Source of the DNA: an uncultured Roseovarius sp.
Lineage (GTDB): Bacteria; Pseudomonadota; Alphaproteobacteria; Rhodobacterales; Rhodobacteraceae
DNA length: 64,000 nt
NCBI GenBank assembly: GCA_951812895.1
Contig: OX638333.1
Span: 3,824,001 to 3,888,000 of the forward strand
Direction: 5' to 3'
In this document: positions 17,888-26,537 of the stretch, one piece after another
Layout of the letters: each line of letters begins with the position of its first letter
Numbering within the stretch: the first letter of the stretch is position 1
Program-made: the position numbers and the translations under genes
Notes under the pieces: model-generated
Seen by the model: only the letters and a program-made list of their open reading frames with translations
What the model was told of the DNA's origin: nothing
Databases searched by the model: none

Positions 17888-18481
17888 TCAACTACCCCAG
17901 ATTACGCGCACGTAATTGGTGGTTTCTTTGTAGGGTGGCACACCGCCGAATTTTTTAACGGCTTCGGGCCCGGCATTATATGCAGCAAGCGCCAGGCGCC
18001 ACGATTGAAATGTGCGGTATTGTTCAGCCAGGTAGCGCGCGCCGCCGTCCAGATTTTCATAGGGGTCATGCGGGTCCACCCGCAATGACGCGGCTGTCGC
18101 CGGCATCAACTGAGCAAGGCCAATCGCCCCGGCATGGGAAAGCGCGTTGGCGTTCCATCCTGATTCTTGTTGAACCAAACGCAGAAACAAATCCTCTGGC
18201 ACGCCATACCGCCGAGCGGCATCCTTCGCCATGTTCAGGTAACGGCCCTTGTACCGCCCCTTGTAGGTTTTGGTCGAAAGGTCGCCCCACTTGGTCGGCG
18301 TATGTATTTTCTCTGGCTGCAAACGCACCGAAGCTTTGTATTGTTGTTTGGCCCTGGTATCGAGAACTTTGGTTTGGGACTTGAACAGCTTACCCTTGCT
18401 TTTCGATGCAAAAATATCGGCTGATGCACCTGCAGGAACCGCAAGCGCCAAACAAATCACCGCTGACGCGAGATGTTTCAT
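17888..18481 (-). CDS. Lytic murein transglycosylase, SLT domain
   Basis: A secreted peptidoglycan lyase of about 197 residues. A signal peptide (residues 1-21, cleavage after GASA) is followed by a basic linker and an SLT/GEWL domain over about residues 95-197. It has the catalytic Glu in [18 protein letters not shown] and the [10 protein letters not shown] motif. The ATG at 18481 gives the clean signal peptide; the frame is open 15 codons further upstream. It is divergent from ssb, and both promoters must lie in the 190 bases between them. Confidence 0.9.
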   Translation of the reverse strand: MKHLASAVICLALAVPAGASADIFASKSKGKLFKSQTKVLDTRAKQQYKASVRLQPEKIHTPTKWGDLSTKTYKGRYKGRYLNMAKDAARRYGVPEDLFLRLVQQESGWNANALSHAGAIGLAQLMPATAASLRVDPHDPYENLDGGARYLAEQYRTFQSWRLALAAYNAGPEAVKKFGGVPPYKETTNYVRVIWGS

Positions 18482-18639
18482 ACTCGTAACCGCCCCCAAT
18501 AACAGCGTTCGGCGCAATATACGCATTTTTAAACGTTTTTCCAGTTTTGTATAAACTCTGAGCGGAATTCAGCAGGATTGCGAAGAAATCCATAAAACTT
18601 TACCTTTCATTCACGCGTTTGGGGTGATGTAACACCTCG

Positions 18640-18654
18640 GAACAGCTTTCGAAA
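18640..18654 (+). promoter_or_regulatory. Candidate SOS (LexA) box at ssb
   Basis: GAAC-N7-GAAA, one base short of the alphaproteobacterial LexA consensus (GAAC-N7-GAAC, the complement of GTTC-N7-GTTC), lies 19 bases before the ssb start. The position suits repression of ssb. The single mismatch and the short motif mean chance occurrence is possible. Confidence 0.45.
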
Positions 18655-18673
18655 ACGAATCTAGGGGGGAGTA

Positions 18674-19147
18674 ATGGCCGGTTCAGTAAACAAGGTAATT
18701 CTCATCGGAAATTTAGGCCGCGATCCGGAGGTTCGTACCTTCCAGAACGGCGGCAAGGTTTGCAATCTGCGCATTGCAACATCTGAAAACTGGAAAGACC
18801 GGAACACCGGAGAGCGCAGAGAGCGGACAGAGTGGCATTCTGTTGCCATTTTTTCAGAGCCTCTGGCCCGTGTAGCAGAGCAATATCTGCGCAAAGGGTC
18901 CAAGGTTTATATCGAGGGCCAGCTTGAAACGCGCAAGTGGCAGGACCAAAGCGGGCAAGACCGGTATTCGACAGAAGTTGTTCTGCGGCCTTTCCGCTCT
19001 GAACTCACTATGCTGGATGGTCGCGGAGATTCCAGCGGCGGAGGCTATAGTGGCGGAAGCCAGGGTGGTTACGACAACGGCCCCGCACAAAGCGAACCCA
19101 TGGGCGCACCAGCCGGTGGGGATTACGATGACGAGATTCCGTTCTAG
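18674..19147 (+). CDS. ssb: Single-stranded DNA-binding protein
   Basis: Binds and protects single-stranded DNA in replication, recombination and repair. The 157-residue protein has an OB fold over residues 1-110 ([28 protein letters not shown]), then a flexible glycine-rich linker and the acidic tail DDEIPF that recruits partner proteins. A strong AGGGGGGAG stands just before the ATG. A hairpin terminator follows. Confidence 0.97.
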   Translation: MAGSVNKVILIGNLGRDPEVRTFQNGGKVCNLRIATSENWKDRNTGERRERTEWHSVAIFSEPLARVAEQYLRKGSKVYIEGQLETRKWQDQSGQDRYSTEVVLRPFRSELTMLDGRGDSSGGGYSGGSQGGYDNGPAQSEPMGAPAGGDYDDEIPF

Positions 19148-19174
19148 TTTCGGCTGAAACAACAAAAGCATTCG

Positions 19175-19201
19175 GGCCGCTCTGATTAAGGGCGGCCTTT
19201 T
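19175..19201 (+). terminator. Intrinsic terminator of ssb
   Basis: GGCCGC (19175-19180) pairs with GCGGCC (19192-19197) and is followed directly by TTTT. It lies 28 bases after the ssb stop. Confidence 0.75.
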
Positions 19202-19354
19202 ACATTCCCCGAGGCAGGCGCGGTGAGCCCCAACATCGGCTGGATTTACCAGTTTGTGGTTTCACGGCCTCGAAACAATCCTTGCTCGCTTTGTCTCTGG
19301 TCATTCCTTGTTCCGCCAGTTAAGCCGCCGGCGAATGGATAAAGGACAATTCTA

Positions 19355-21175
19355 ATGGATCTGCGCAACATCGCGATCATCGCTCACGTTGACCACGGGA
19401 AGACCACTCTCGTCGACGAACTGCTGAAGCAATCGGGCGCTTTCCGCGCCAATCAGGCTGTTGAAGAACGGGCGATGGACAGCAATGATCTGGAGCGTGA
19501 GCGTGGGATTACCATTTTAGCCAAGGCGACCTCGGTCGAGTGGAAAGGATCGCGTATCAACATCGTCGATACGCCCGGTCACGCCGATTTCGGCGGCGAA
19601 GTGGAACGCATTTTGTCCATGGTCGATGGCGTTGTCCTATTGGTTGATGCCGCTGAAGGCCCAATGCCGCAGACAAAGTTTGTCACCTCCAAAGCGCTTG
19701 CACTGGGTTTGCGCCCGATCGTGGTTTTGAACAAGGCCGACAAACCCGATGCCGAGCCTGATCGCGCTCTTGACGAATGTTTTGACCTTTTTGCCAACCT
19801 TGATGCCAGCGAAGATCAGCTTGATTTCCCGCATATGTACGCCAGCGGACGTTCAGGTTGGGCGGATCATGACCTTGACGGGCCGCGCAAAGATCTATCC
19901 GCGCTATTTGATCTGATCCTCAATCACGTCCCTGCCCCGCGTCAGATTGCACATCAGGATGGTGATTTCAGCATGCTTGCCACGACCCTTGGAAGCGATC
20001 CATTCGTGGGCCGAATCCTGACAGGCCGAGTTGAAACCGGGAGTCTCAAAGTTGGCGCCACGGTGCAGGCGCTTAGCCGGGTCGGACAAAAAATCGAACA
20101 ATTCCGGATCACCAAGATACAAGCCTTTCGCGGCCTGTCGACAACGGACATCGACGAAGCCGTTGCTGGTGACATTGTTAGTATAGCCGGGATGTCCAAG
20201 GCGACGGTGGCTGATACAGTCTGCGCACTGGCCGTTGATACGCCGCTGGAAGCACAGCCTATTGACCCACCAACCATCACCGTAACCTTCGGCATCAATG
20301 ACAGCCCGCTGGCAGGACGTGACGGTAAAAAGGTTCAAAGCCGCGTCATCCGTGACCGTTTGATGAAAGAAGCCGAATCCAATGTGGCGATCCGCGTTAC
20401 CGACACACCAGGCGGCGAAGCCTTCGAAGTAGCAGGGCGCGGGGAATTGCAGATGGGTGTTCTGATCGAGAACATGCGGCGCGAAGGGTTTGAGTTGTCG
20501 ATCTCGCGTCCACAGGTTCTGTTTCGCGAAGGCGAAAACGGTGAACGGTTAGAACCGCTAGAAGAAGTCACCATTGATGTCGATGACAACTATTTCGGCG
20601 CCGTGATTGAAAAGCTCACCGGCGCGCGCAAAGGCGACCTGACAGAGATGAAGCCGGCCGGTAACGGCCGCACACGTATCATCGCACTGGTCCCATCACG
20701 TGGATTGATCGGGTATCAGGGTGAATTTCTGACCGACACCCGCGGAACCGGCATTATTAACCGTGTGTTTAACAGCTGGACAGCACATAAGGGGCCGATC
20801 CCGGGTCGCAGGGCGGGTGTTCTCATCTCTATGGAAGACGGTGAATCCGTCGCTTATGCCTTATGGAACCTGGAAGAGCGCGGGCGCATGTTCATTGGCC
20901 CTCAGGCAAAGATATACAAGGGTATGGTCATCGGGCAACACAGCCGGGAGAATGACCTTGAGGTGAATCCTTTAAAAGGTAAGAAGCTGACCAACGTTCG
21001 TGCGTCAGGAACCGATGAAGCGGTTCGCCTCACCCCGCATATTCAGTTTTCACTGGAAGAAGCCATTGCTTATATTGACGACGACGAGCTGGTCGAAGTT
21101 ACGCCAAAAGTGATCCGTCTGCGGAAACGGTACCTAGACACCCATGAACGCAAACGGATGGCACGGTCAGCCTAG
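19355..21175 (+). CDS. typA: Translational GTPase TypA/BipA
   Basis: A ribosome-binding GTPase of the EF-G family involved in ribosome assembly and stress adaptation. The 606-residue protein shows G1 [10 protein letters not shown]2 ERGITI, G3 DTPGHADF and G4 NKADKP, then a beta-barrel domain, EF-G-like domains and the BipA-specific C-terminal domain ([17 protein letters not shown]). AAGGA stands eight bases before the ATG. It is monocistronic and faces the DUF1330 genes convergently, with only 13 bases between stop codons and no hairpin there. Confidence 0.97.
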   Translation: MDLRNIAIIAHVDHGKTTLVDELLKQSGAFRANQAVEERAMDSNDLERERGITILAKATSVEWKGSRINIVDTPGHADFGGEVERILSMVDGVVLLVDAAEGPMPQTKFVTSKALALGLRPIVVLNKADKPDAEPDRALDECFDLFANLDASEDQLDFPHMYASGRSGWADHDLDGPRKDLSALFDLILNHVPAPRQIAHQDGDFSMLATTLGSDPFVGRILTGRVETGSLKVGATVQALSRVGQKIEQFRITKIQAFRGLSTTDIDEAVAGDIVSIAGMSKATVADTVCALAVDTPLEAQPIDPPTITVTFGINDSPLAGRDGKKVQSRVIRDRLMKEAESNVAIRVTDTPGGEAFEVAGRGELQMGVLIENMRREGFELSISRPQVLFREGENGERLEPLEEVTIDVDDNYFGAVIEKLTGARKGDLTEMKPAGNGRTRIIALVPSRGLIGYQGEFLTDTRGTGIINRVFNSWTAHKGPIPGRRAGVLISMEDGESVAYALWNLEERGRMFIGPQAKIYKGMVIGQHSRENDLEVNPLKGKKLTNVRASGTDEAVRLTPHIQFSLEEAIAYIDDDELVEVTPKVIRLRKRYLDTHERKRMARSA

Positions 21176-21188
21176 TTCCGGAGCGGAC

Positions 21189-21476
21189 TTATTCGGTGGT
21201 TTCCACAATCAGTAATTCGCGTTCAGAGGCGTTGCGCGCATGCGACAACGCCTCTTGATATTCAGGTGAATGATAACATTCTTCCGCAGCTTCTACTGAC
21301 GGGAACTTGGCCACAACATTTCGGGGTCTTTCATTCCCCTCAAGCTGAACAAACCGCCCTGCCCGCGCGATAAAGTAACCGCCATGCTTTTCAATTGCGG
21401 GCCCGGCCAGTGCCGCGTAACGTCCATAGGCTTCTGCGTCTGTTACAGTAACATGTGCAATCCATAGTGCCGGCAT
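21189..21476 (-). CDS. DUF1330 domain protein, copy 2 of a tandem pair
   Basis: A 95-residue protein with the DUF1330 ferredoxin-like fold pattern: an IAHVTVTDAEAY strand, a central ARAGRFVQLEGN stretch and a C-terminal ERELLIVE strand. It is clearly paralogous to the gene immediately upstream (same length, shared Y-x-x-Y, GG-x-F and LEGN positions). No catalytic activity is established for the family. AGGGA precedes its ATG. It is probably cotranscribed with its paralogue. Confidence 0.85.
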   Translation of the reverse strand: MPALWIAHVTVTDAEAYGRYAALAGPAIEKHGGYFIARAGRFVQLEGNERPRNVVAKFPSVEAAEECYHSPEYQEALSHARNASERELLIVETTE

Positions 21477-21485
21477 AATATTCCC

Positions 21486-21773
21486 TCAGCCCAATCCATC
21501 CACGATGACAATATCACGCTCGCTACTGGACAAAGCAATCGGCAAAATCCGCTGATACGCTTGCGAATTGTACCAGTTAAGTGCGGAGTCGTGATCCGGA
21601 AACTCGATTATAATATGCCGGTCCGGGCTATTGCCCTCGAGCATGGTTTGCCTGCCACCTTTGACAAGAAATCTGCCGCCCGCCTTTTCCGCCAGCGCAA
21701 TCGTCTGGCTGGCATAGGTTTTATAGTCCTCAGGATCGGTTACATTGATCCGGGCTATAACATAGGCGCTCAT
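21486..21773 (-). CDS. DUF1330 domain protein, copy 1 of a tandem pair
   Basis: A 95-residue DUF1330 protein (VIARINVTDPEDY, GGRFLVKGGRQTMLEGN, a P-x-x-x-S-A-x-x-W/C-Y motif). It lies nine bases upstream of a second gene of the same family and is followed by it in the same direction, which suggests a local duplication. Paired copies could form heterodimers, since this fold usually dimerises; that is inference. alaS lies just upstream on the same strand, with 11 bases between them. Confidence 0.85.
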   Translation of the reverse strand: MSAYVIARINVTDPEDYKTYASQTIALAEKAGGRFLVKGGRQTMLEGNSPDRHIIIEFPDHDSALNWYNSQAYQRILPIALSSSERDIVIVDGLG

Positions 21774-21784
21774 TTCTCATCTCC

Positions 21785-24448
21785 TTAACCACTCAGCAGG
21801 TTACTGGCCGCTTTAATTGCGGATTGAGCGTTCTCAACGCTCTTCCCGCCCCCCTGAGCCATGTCGGGCCGGCCTCCGCCGCCCTTGCCACCCAGTTCTG
21901 CAACCGCTGCTTTGACCAGATCAACAGCCGAAACCCGATCCGTCAAGTCCTCTGTTACCCCGGCAGCCACTGCAGCTTTGCCACCTGCATCCGCAATCAG
22001 CAAAACCGCACCAGAGCCAAGCCGTGATTTATGTTCGTCAATAAGAGGTGGAAGATCTTTGCCAGAAACGCCGGTCACCACCTGTGCCAGAAACTTAACA
22101 CCTCCAACGTCAATGGCTTCTGCGCCGCCTGTCGAACCGCCACCGCCCGAAAGCGCCAGTTCCCGGCGCAATTGGGCGATTTCTGCATTCAGTGCCTTGC
22201 GTTCGCTCAGCAATGAACGAACCCTATCAACAACATCTTCAGGACGCGCCCTGAGTTCGCTCGAAATTTCATTCAGGCGCTGGTCCTGCATGGACAAATA
22301 CTTGAGCGCGCCTTCACCGGTCAGAGCCTCAATACGCCTTACATCGGCACTGGATGCGCCTTCGCTGGTTATGGAGAACAGACCAATATCACCGGTTTGC
22401 TGAACATGCGTCCCGCCGCAAAGTTCAATCGAATAGGTTCGCCCATCCAAACCCTTGCCGGATCCATCAACATGGCCCATCGAAACCACGCGGACTTCAT
22501 CGCCATACTTTTCTCCGAACAACGCTTGGGCACCGAGCGCCCGTGCATCGTCAGGCGTCATAATCCTTGTCTCTACCGATGCATTTTGCCTGATATAGGC
22601 ATTCACTTCGTTTTCAACTGCACGCAATTCTTCCTGTGACATGGCTTTTGAATGGCTGAAGTCAAACCGCAGGCGATCCGCTGCATTAAGCGATCCTCGT
22701 TGAGCGACATGATCGCCGAGCGCGTTGCGCAATGCTTCGTGTAACAGGTGCGTAGCTGAGTGGTTGGCACGGATCGCGGAGCGCCTTGAATTATTCACTT
22801 CCAGCTGTGCAGCCTCGCCCTTATCCAGTTTTCCCTCTTTTACCACACCTTCATGGATGTACGCGCCGGCAACCTTTCTGGTTCCGGCGATATCGACAAA
22901 CCCAAACTCGGTCCGAAGGGTGCCCGTATCCCCAACCTGGCCACCGGCCTCTGCGTAAAATGGCGTCTGGTTCAGGACAATCTGAACCTCTGCACCTTGC
23001 ATCGCTGTCTCAACTTGCTTGCCGTCACAGACAATTGCCGCGATCTGCCCTTCGGCAATCTCTGTGTCATACCCAAGAAAATCTGTTGGGCCATGTTCTT
23101 CGGTTATGTCGAACCAGATTGATGCGTCTTCAGCCTCTCCCGAGCCGCTCCATGCAGCGCGGGCTTTGGCCTTTTGTTTCTCCATCGCCGCGTCAAAACC
23201 TGCAACCTCGACCTCTCTGGACTTCTCTCGCAATGCATCCTGGGTCAAATCCAGCGGGAAACCGTAAGTGTCATATAGTTTAAAGGCTGTTTCACCCGGC
23301 AATGCAGTACCTTCAGGCAAGGCATTCAACTCATCATCCAGAAGTCGCAAACCACGTTCGAGCGTCTGCTTAAAACGTGTTTCTTCAATTCGAAGTGTTT
23401 CTTCGATAAGTGTCTGGGCCTGTCCGAGCTCAGGGAATGCCTGTCCCATCTGGGTAACCAGAGCTGGAACCAACTGATGCATAATCGGATCTTTAGACCC
23501 AAGAAGATGCGCGTGCCGCATGGCGCGGCGCATGATCCTGCGTAAAACATACCCCCGGCCTTCGTTCGATGGCATCACGCCATCCGCAATAAGGAAGGAC
23601 GTAGAGCGTAAATGGTCAGCGATAACTCTGTGATGAATATTGCCTGGTCCGTCAGGATCCTGGCTCGTTGCATGTGCACTGGCTTCGATCAGACTACGCA
23701 TCAGATCGGTGTCGTAGTTGTCGTGTTTGCCCTGCAACAAGGCACCGATGCGTTCCAGGCCCATGCCAGTGTCAATCGACTGCATCTCTAGATCACGCTG
23801 AGTGCCGTCTTCGAACCGCTCATTCTGCATGAAAACGAGGTTCCAGATTTCGATGAACCTATCACCATCTTCTTCGGGGCTACCTGGAGGGCCTCCCCAG
23901 ATTTCTGGCCCGTGGTCGTAGAATATTTCAGTACATGGGCCACATGGTCCCGTAGGGCCCATTGACCAGAAATTGTCATCAGTTGCGATACGGATAATCC
24001 GGTCATCCGGCAGGCCCGCGTATTTTTTCCAGATATCCGCAGCCTCTTCGTCGGTATGATAAACCGTGACGAGAAGCTTTGATTTATCCAGCTCAAAGTC
24101 TTTGGTCAGTAAATCCCATGCATAGGGTATTGCTTGCTCTTTGAAGTAATCCCCAAAGCTGAAATTTCCGAGCATTTCAAAGAATGTATGATGCCGCGCG
24201 GTATAACCGACATTGTCCAAATCATTGTGCTTACCGCCCGCGCGCACGCATTTTTGAGAGGTTGATGCACGTTTGTAATCGCGATTTTCCAACCCTGTGA
24301 ACAGATTCTTGAACTGCACCATACCTGAATTGGTGAACATAAGCGTTGGGTCATTGCGCGGCACCAGTGGCGAGCTTTGAACGATTTGATGATCGTTGCG
24401 ATCGAAAAAGTTCAGAAAAGTGGATCGGATTTCATTCAACGTCGGCAT
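21785..24448 (-). CDS. alaS: Alanine--tRNA ligase
   Basis: A class II aminoacyl-tRNA synthetase that charges tRNA-Ala. The 887-residue protein has the catalytic core (motif 1 near [39 protein letters not shown]), the editing domain with [12 protein letters not shown] and CGGTHV zinc-site motifs, and the C-terminal oligomerisation domain with a glycine-rich [16 protein letters not shown] segment. The length is normal. The gene follows recA on the same strand, but a terminator separates them. Confidence 0.98.
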   Translation of the reverse strand: MPTLNEIRSTFLNFFDRNDHQIVQSSPLVPRNDPTLMFTNSGMVQFKNLFTGLENRDYKRASTSQKCVRAGGKHNDLDNVGYTARHHTFFEMLGNFSFGDYFKEQAIPYAWDLLTKDFELDKSKLLVTVYHTDEEAADIWKKYAGLPDDRIIRIATDDNFWSMGPTGPCGPCTEIFYDHGPEIWGGPPGSPEEDGDRFIEIWNLVFMQNERFEDGTQRDLEMQSIDTGMGLERIGALLQGKHDNYDTDLMRSLIEASAHATSQDPDGPGNIHHRVIADHLRSTSFLIADGVMPSNEGRGYVLRRIMRRAMRHAHLLGSKDPIMHQLVPALVTQMGQAFPELGQAQTLIEETLRIEETRFKQTLERGLRLLDDELNALPEGTALPGETAFKLYDTYGFPLDLTQDALREKSREVEVAGFDAAMEKQKAKARAAWSGSGEAEDASIWFDITEEHGPTDFLGYDTEIAEGQIAAIVCDGKQVETAMQGAEVQIVLNQTPFYAEAGGQVGDTGTLRTEFGFVDIAGTRKVAGAYIHEGVVKEGKLDKGEAAQLEVNNSRRSAIRANHSATHLLHEALRNALGDHVAQRGSLNAADRLRFDFSHSKAMSQEELRAVENEVNAYIRQNASVETRIMTPDDARALGAQALFGEKYGDEVRVVSMGHVDGSGKGLDGRTYSIELCGGTHVQQTGDIGLFSITSEGASSADVRRIEALTGEGALKYLSMQDQRLNEISSELRARPEDVVDRVRSLLSERKALNAEIAQLRRELALSGGGGSTGGAEAIDVGGVKFLAQVVTGVSGKDLPPLIDEHKSRLGSGAVLLIADAGGKAAVAAGVTEDLTDRVSAVDLVKAAVAELGGKGGGGRPDMAQGGGKSVENAQSAIKAASNLLSG

Positions 24449-24520
24449 CGGCTATCTTCCAAAGGCTCATAATTATTGGCACTCTGATGACTTAGCCGCG
24501 CTGCAGCGTGATGTCTATAA

Positions 24521-24551
24521 CAAGAAAACCCGAGCCTGACGGCCCGGGTTT
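24521..24551 (-). terminator. Intrinsic terminator of recA
   Basis: An 11-base stem with one mismatch and a four-base loop: AAACCCGAGCC (24526-24536) against GGCCCGGGTTT (24541-24551). On the minus strand it is followed by TCTTG. It lies 26 bases past the recA stop. Confidence 0.8.
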
Positions 24552-24576
24552 CATTGGTAGAATTATCTGCGGTTAA

Positions 24577-25656
24577 TCAGGCTTCGAGAATATCGCTTTC
24601 TTCCTCCATTACGCCTTCTGGCATTTCAAAGTCGAGCCCATGTGCAGCGCGAATCTTGTCTTCAATCTCCAGCGCGATACGCGTGTTTTCTTTGAGGAAA
24701 GACTTGGCATTCTCACGGCCCTGGCCAATCCGCTCATCACCGTAGCTGAACCAGCTCCCCGATTTTTCGACCACGCCTGCTTTTACACCCAGATCAAGAA
24801 GCTCACCGGTTTTTGAGATGCCTTCGCCATACATGATGTCGAATTCAACCTGCTTGAACGGTGGCGCGACCTTGTTTTTAACCACTTTAACGCGGGTGGC
24901 ATTGCCTACTACTTCGTCACGATCTTTGATCGCCCCGATCCGGCGAATATCAAGACGAACAGAGCTATAGAATTTTAACGCGTTGCCGCCGGTCGTGGTT
25001 TCCGGACTACCAAACATGACTCCGATTTTCATGCGGATTTGATTGATGAAAATGACAGTACATTTGCTCCGGCTGATCGAGCCTGTCAGCTTCCGCATTG
25101 CCTGGCTCATTAGGCGGGCGTGAACACCAACGCTGCTGTCGCCCATATCGCCTTCCAGCTCTGATTTAGGGGTCAATGCAGCAACAGAATCGACCACAAT
25201 CATGCTCACCGCTCCGGAACGCACAAGCGTATCCACGATCTCAAGAGATTGTTCGCCGGTATCAGGTTGCGAAATCAGAAGTTCGTCCAGATCCACGCCC
25301 AGTTTTTTGGCATAAATTGGATCAAGCGCATGTTCCGCATCTACAAAAGCGCAAACACCGCCCTTTTTCTGCTCTTCCGCAACACTATGGAGGGTTAGTG
25401 TAGTTTTGCCGGAGCTTTCAGGTCCGTAAATTTCAACAATCCGTCCTTTCGGCAATCCGCCTATTCCCAAAGCAATGTCCAGACCCAGTGATCCGGTTGA
25501 TGTGGATGCGATGTCTTGGGCGGGATTATCGGCGCCAAGCTTCATGATAGAGCCTTTGCCAAACTGACGTTCAATCTGTGCAAGCGCGCTATCAAGTGCC
25601 TTTTGCTTATCCGCGGTTTTCTTGTTGTCCATTGTCAATAAATCTGCCGTTGCCAT
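24577..25656 (-). CDS. recA: Recombinase RecA
   Basis: The DNA strand-exchange protein and co-protease for LexA. The protein has the N-terminal [15 protein letters not shown] helix, Walker [10 protein letters not shown], Walker B region [12 protein letters not shown], the [14 protein letters not shown] motif and an acidic C-terminus (EEESDILEA). I use the ATG at 25656, which gives 359 residues and the normal N-terminus; an upstream in-frame start would add eight residues. Two LexA-type boxes and a sigma-70-like promoter lie upstream. Confidence 0.98.
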   Translation of the reverse strand: MATADLLTMDNKKTADKQKALDSALAQIERQFGKGSIMKLGADNPAQDIASTSTGSLGLDIALGIGGLPKGRIVEIYGPESSGKTTLTLHSVAEEQKKGGVCAFVDAEHALDPIYAKKLGVDLDELLISQPDTGEQSLEIVDTLVRSGAVSMIVVDSVAALTPKSELEGDMGDSSVGVHARLMSQAMRKLTGSISRSKCTVIFINQIRMKIGVMFGSPETTTGGNALKFYSSVRLDIRRIGAIKDRDEVVGNATRVKVVKNKVAPPFKQVEFDIMYGEGISKTGELLDLGVKAGVVEKSGSWFSYGDERIGQGRENAKSFLKENTRIALEIEDKIRAAHGLDFEMPEGVMEEESDILEA

Positions 25657-25708
25657 GTCATTTACTTCCTTATTCCACACCCTTTACCGGGCGGCAATCA
25701 CTGCCTTC

Positions 25709-25723
25709 GTTCACCTCTTGTTC
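25709..25723 (-). promoter_or_regulatory. SOS (LexA) box of recA
   Basis: A perfect alphaproteobacterial SOS box, GTTC-N7-GTTC, 53 bases before the recA start and just downstream of the predicted -10 element. Binding of LexA here would block recA transcription. A second, 7-of-8 match (GAAC-N7-GAAA on the plus strand) lies at 25747-25761 over the -35 element. Confidence 0.8.
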
Positions 25724-25728
25724 TACAT

Positions 25729-25757
25729 CTTATGGATACAAAAAGAGAACATTTCAA
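25729..25757 (-). promoter_or_regulatory. Sigma-70-like promoter of recA
   Basis: On the minus strand TTGAAA (25757-25752) is separated by 17 bases from CATAAG (25734-25729). The -35 matches five of six and the -10 four of six consensus positions. It is flanked by two LexA-type boxes, which supports the assignment. Confidence 0.55.
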
Positions 25758-25851
25758 GAAAATTGTTAACTTCTCTACTTTTTCCCGAAAGAGTTAAAGA
25801 GTAGTTTAAACACACAAGAATTCTGAAATGTTCATTGGGGTGAGTTTGTAA

Positions 25852-26502
25852 ATGCTCGTGTTTTCAAAGGCTAAGCTTGTATTTCTGTCCGTGCCAAAAA
25901 CAGGAACCACAGCTTACACCGCCGCTCTTGCGCCATTGGCCTCGATGGTCGTTAACGATCCGCCCGAGCTGAAGCATTCTCCGGTTTTTCGCTACAACCG
26001 GTTTTTCCGCCCGATGCTGGAAAAATTCGTTGGCGACGGTTTTGATGTTATGGCAGTTATGCGAGAGCCGATCGACTGGTTGGGCAGCTGGTATCGCTAT
26101 CGGCGCAGAGAGGCCAATACCGGCGCTCAAAATTCCACTCACCATGTAAACTTTGACGAATTTGTTCAGGCTTATCTGTTAGGACAGCGACCGGCATTTG
26201 CACAGGTTGGCTCTCAAGCGAAGTTTCTGGAACCTCAACGCAATGGCACGGCCATTACCCATCTGTTTCGTTATGAAGATCCTGAAAACCTGAATTCCTT
26301 TTTGGACACCCGGCTTTCAACCCAAATTGTTACCAAAAAAATGAATGTCTCTCTCCCAATGCGCTTAGAGCTTACAGAAAAAACCGAGACGCGGTTGCGA
26401 CGCAAAATGTTAGTTGATTTTGATCTGTATGAAAGCATTGGGAAAAACGGCCAGCACACGCCACTAAGGCCAGCTCCCGCGCCAAATAAAAAAATAAAAT
26501 AA
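25852..26502 (+). CDS. Sulfotransferase-like P-loop protein
   Basis: A 216-residue protein whose N-terminus has the 5'-phosphosulfate-binding pattern of sulfotransferases (VPKTGTTAYTAAL, residues 15-27). A later VMREPIDWLGSWYRYR stretch resembles the second, 3'-phosphate-binding motif (R-x-P-x-x-x-x-S). This suggests transfer of sulfate from PAPS to an unknown acceptor, though overall similarity cannot be judged here. The C-terminus is basic and proline-rich. It is divergent from recA and convergent with cckA. Such genes are sometimes labelled gamma-glutamyl kinase in databases; the sequence does not support that name. Confidence 0.65.
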   Translation: MLVFSKAKLVFLSVPKTGTTAYTAALAPLASMVVNDPPELKHSPVFRYNRFFRPMLEKFVGDGFDVMAVMREPIDWLGSWYRYRRREANTGAQNSTHHVNFDEFVQAYLLGQRPAFAQVGSQAKFLEPQRNGTAITHLFRYEDPENLNSFLDTRLSTQIVTKKMNVSLPMRLELTEKTETRLRRKMLVDFDLYESIGKNGQHTPLRPAPAPNKKIK

Positions 26503-26509
26503 AGATAAA

Positions 26510-26533
26510 TTATCTGACATTACAAACAGATAA
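26510..26533. terminator. Weak bidirectional hairpin between convergent genes
   Basis: TTATCTG and CAGATAA form a perfect seven-base inverted repeat around a ten-base loop in the 35-base gap between two converging genes. It is AT-rich without a clean T run, so termination strength is doubtful. Confidence 0.4.
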
Positions 26534-26537
26534 CGGG

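Noticed and set aside
25790-25810. CtrA-like TTAA...TTAA between recA and the sulfotransferase-like gene
   Set aside because: The spacer is eight bases, not seven, so it does not fit the consensus.
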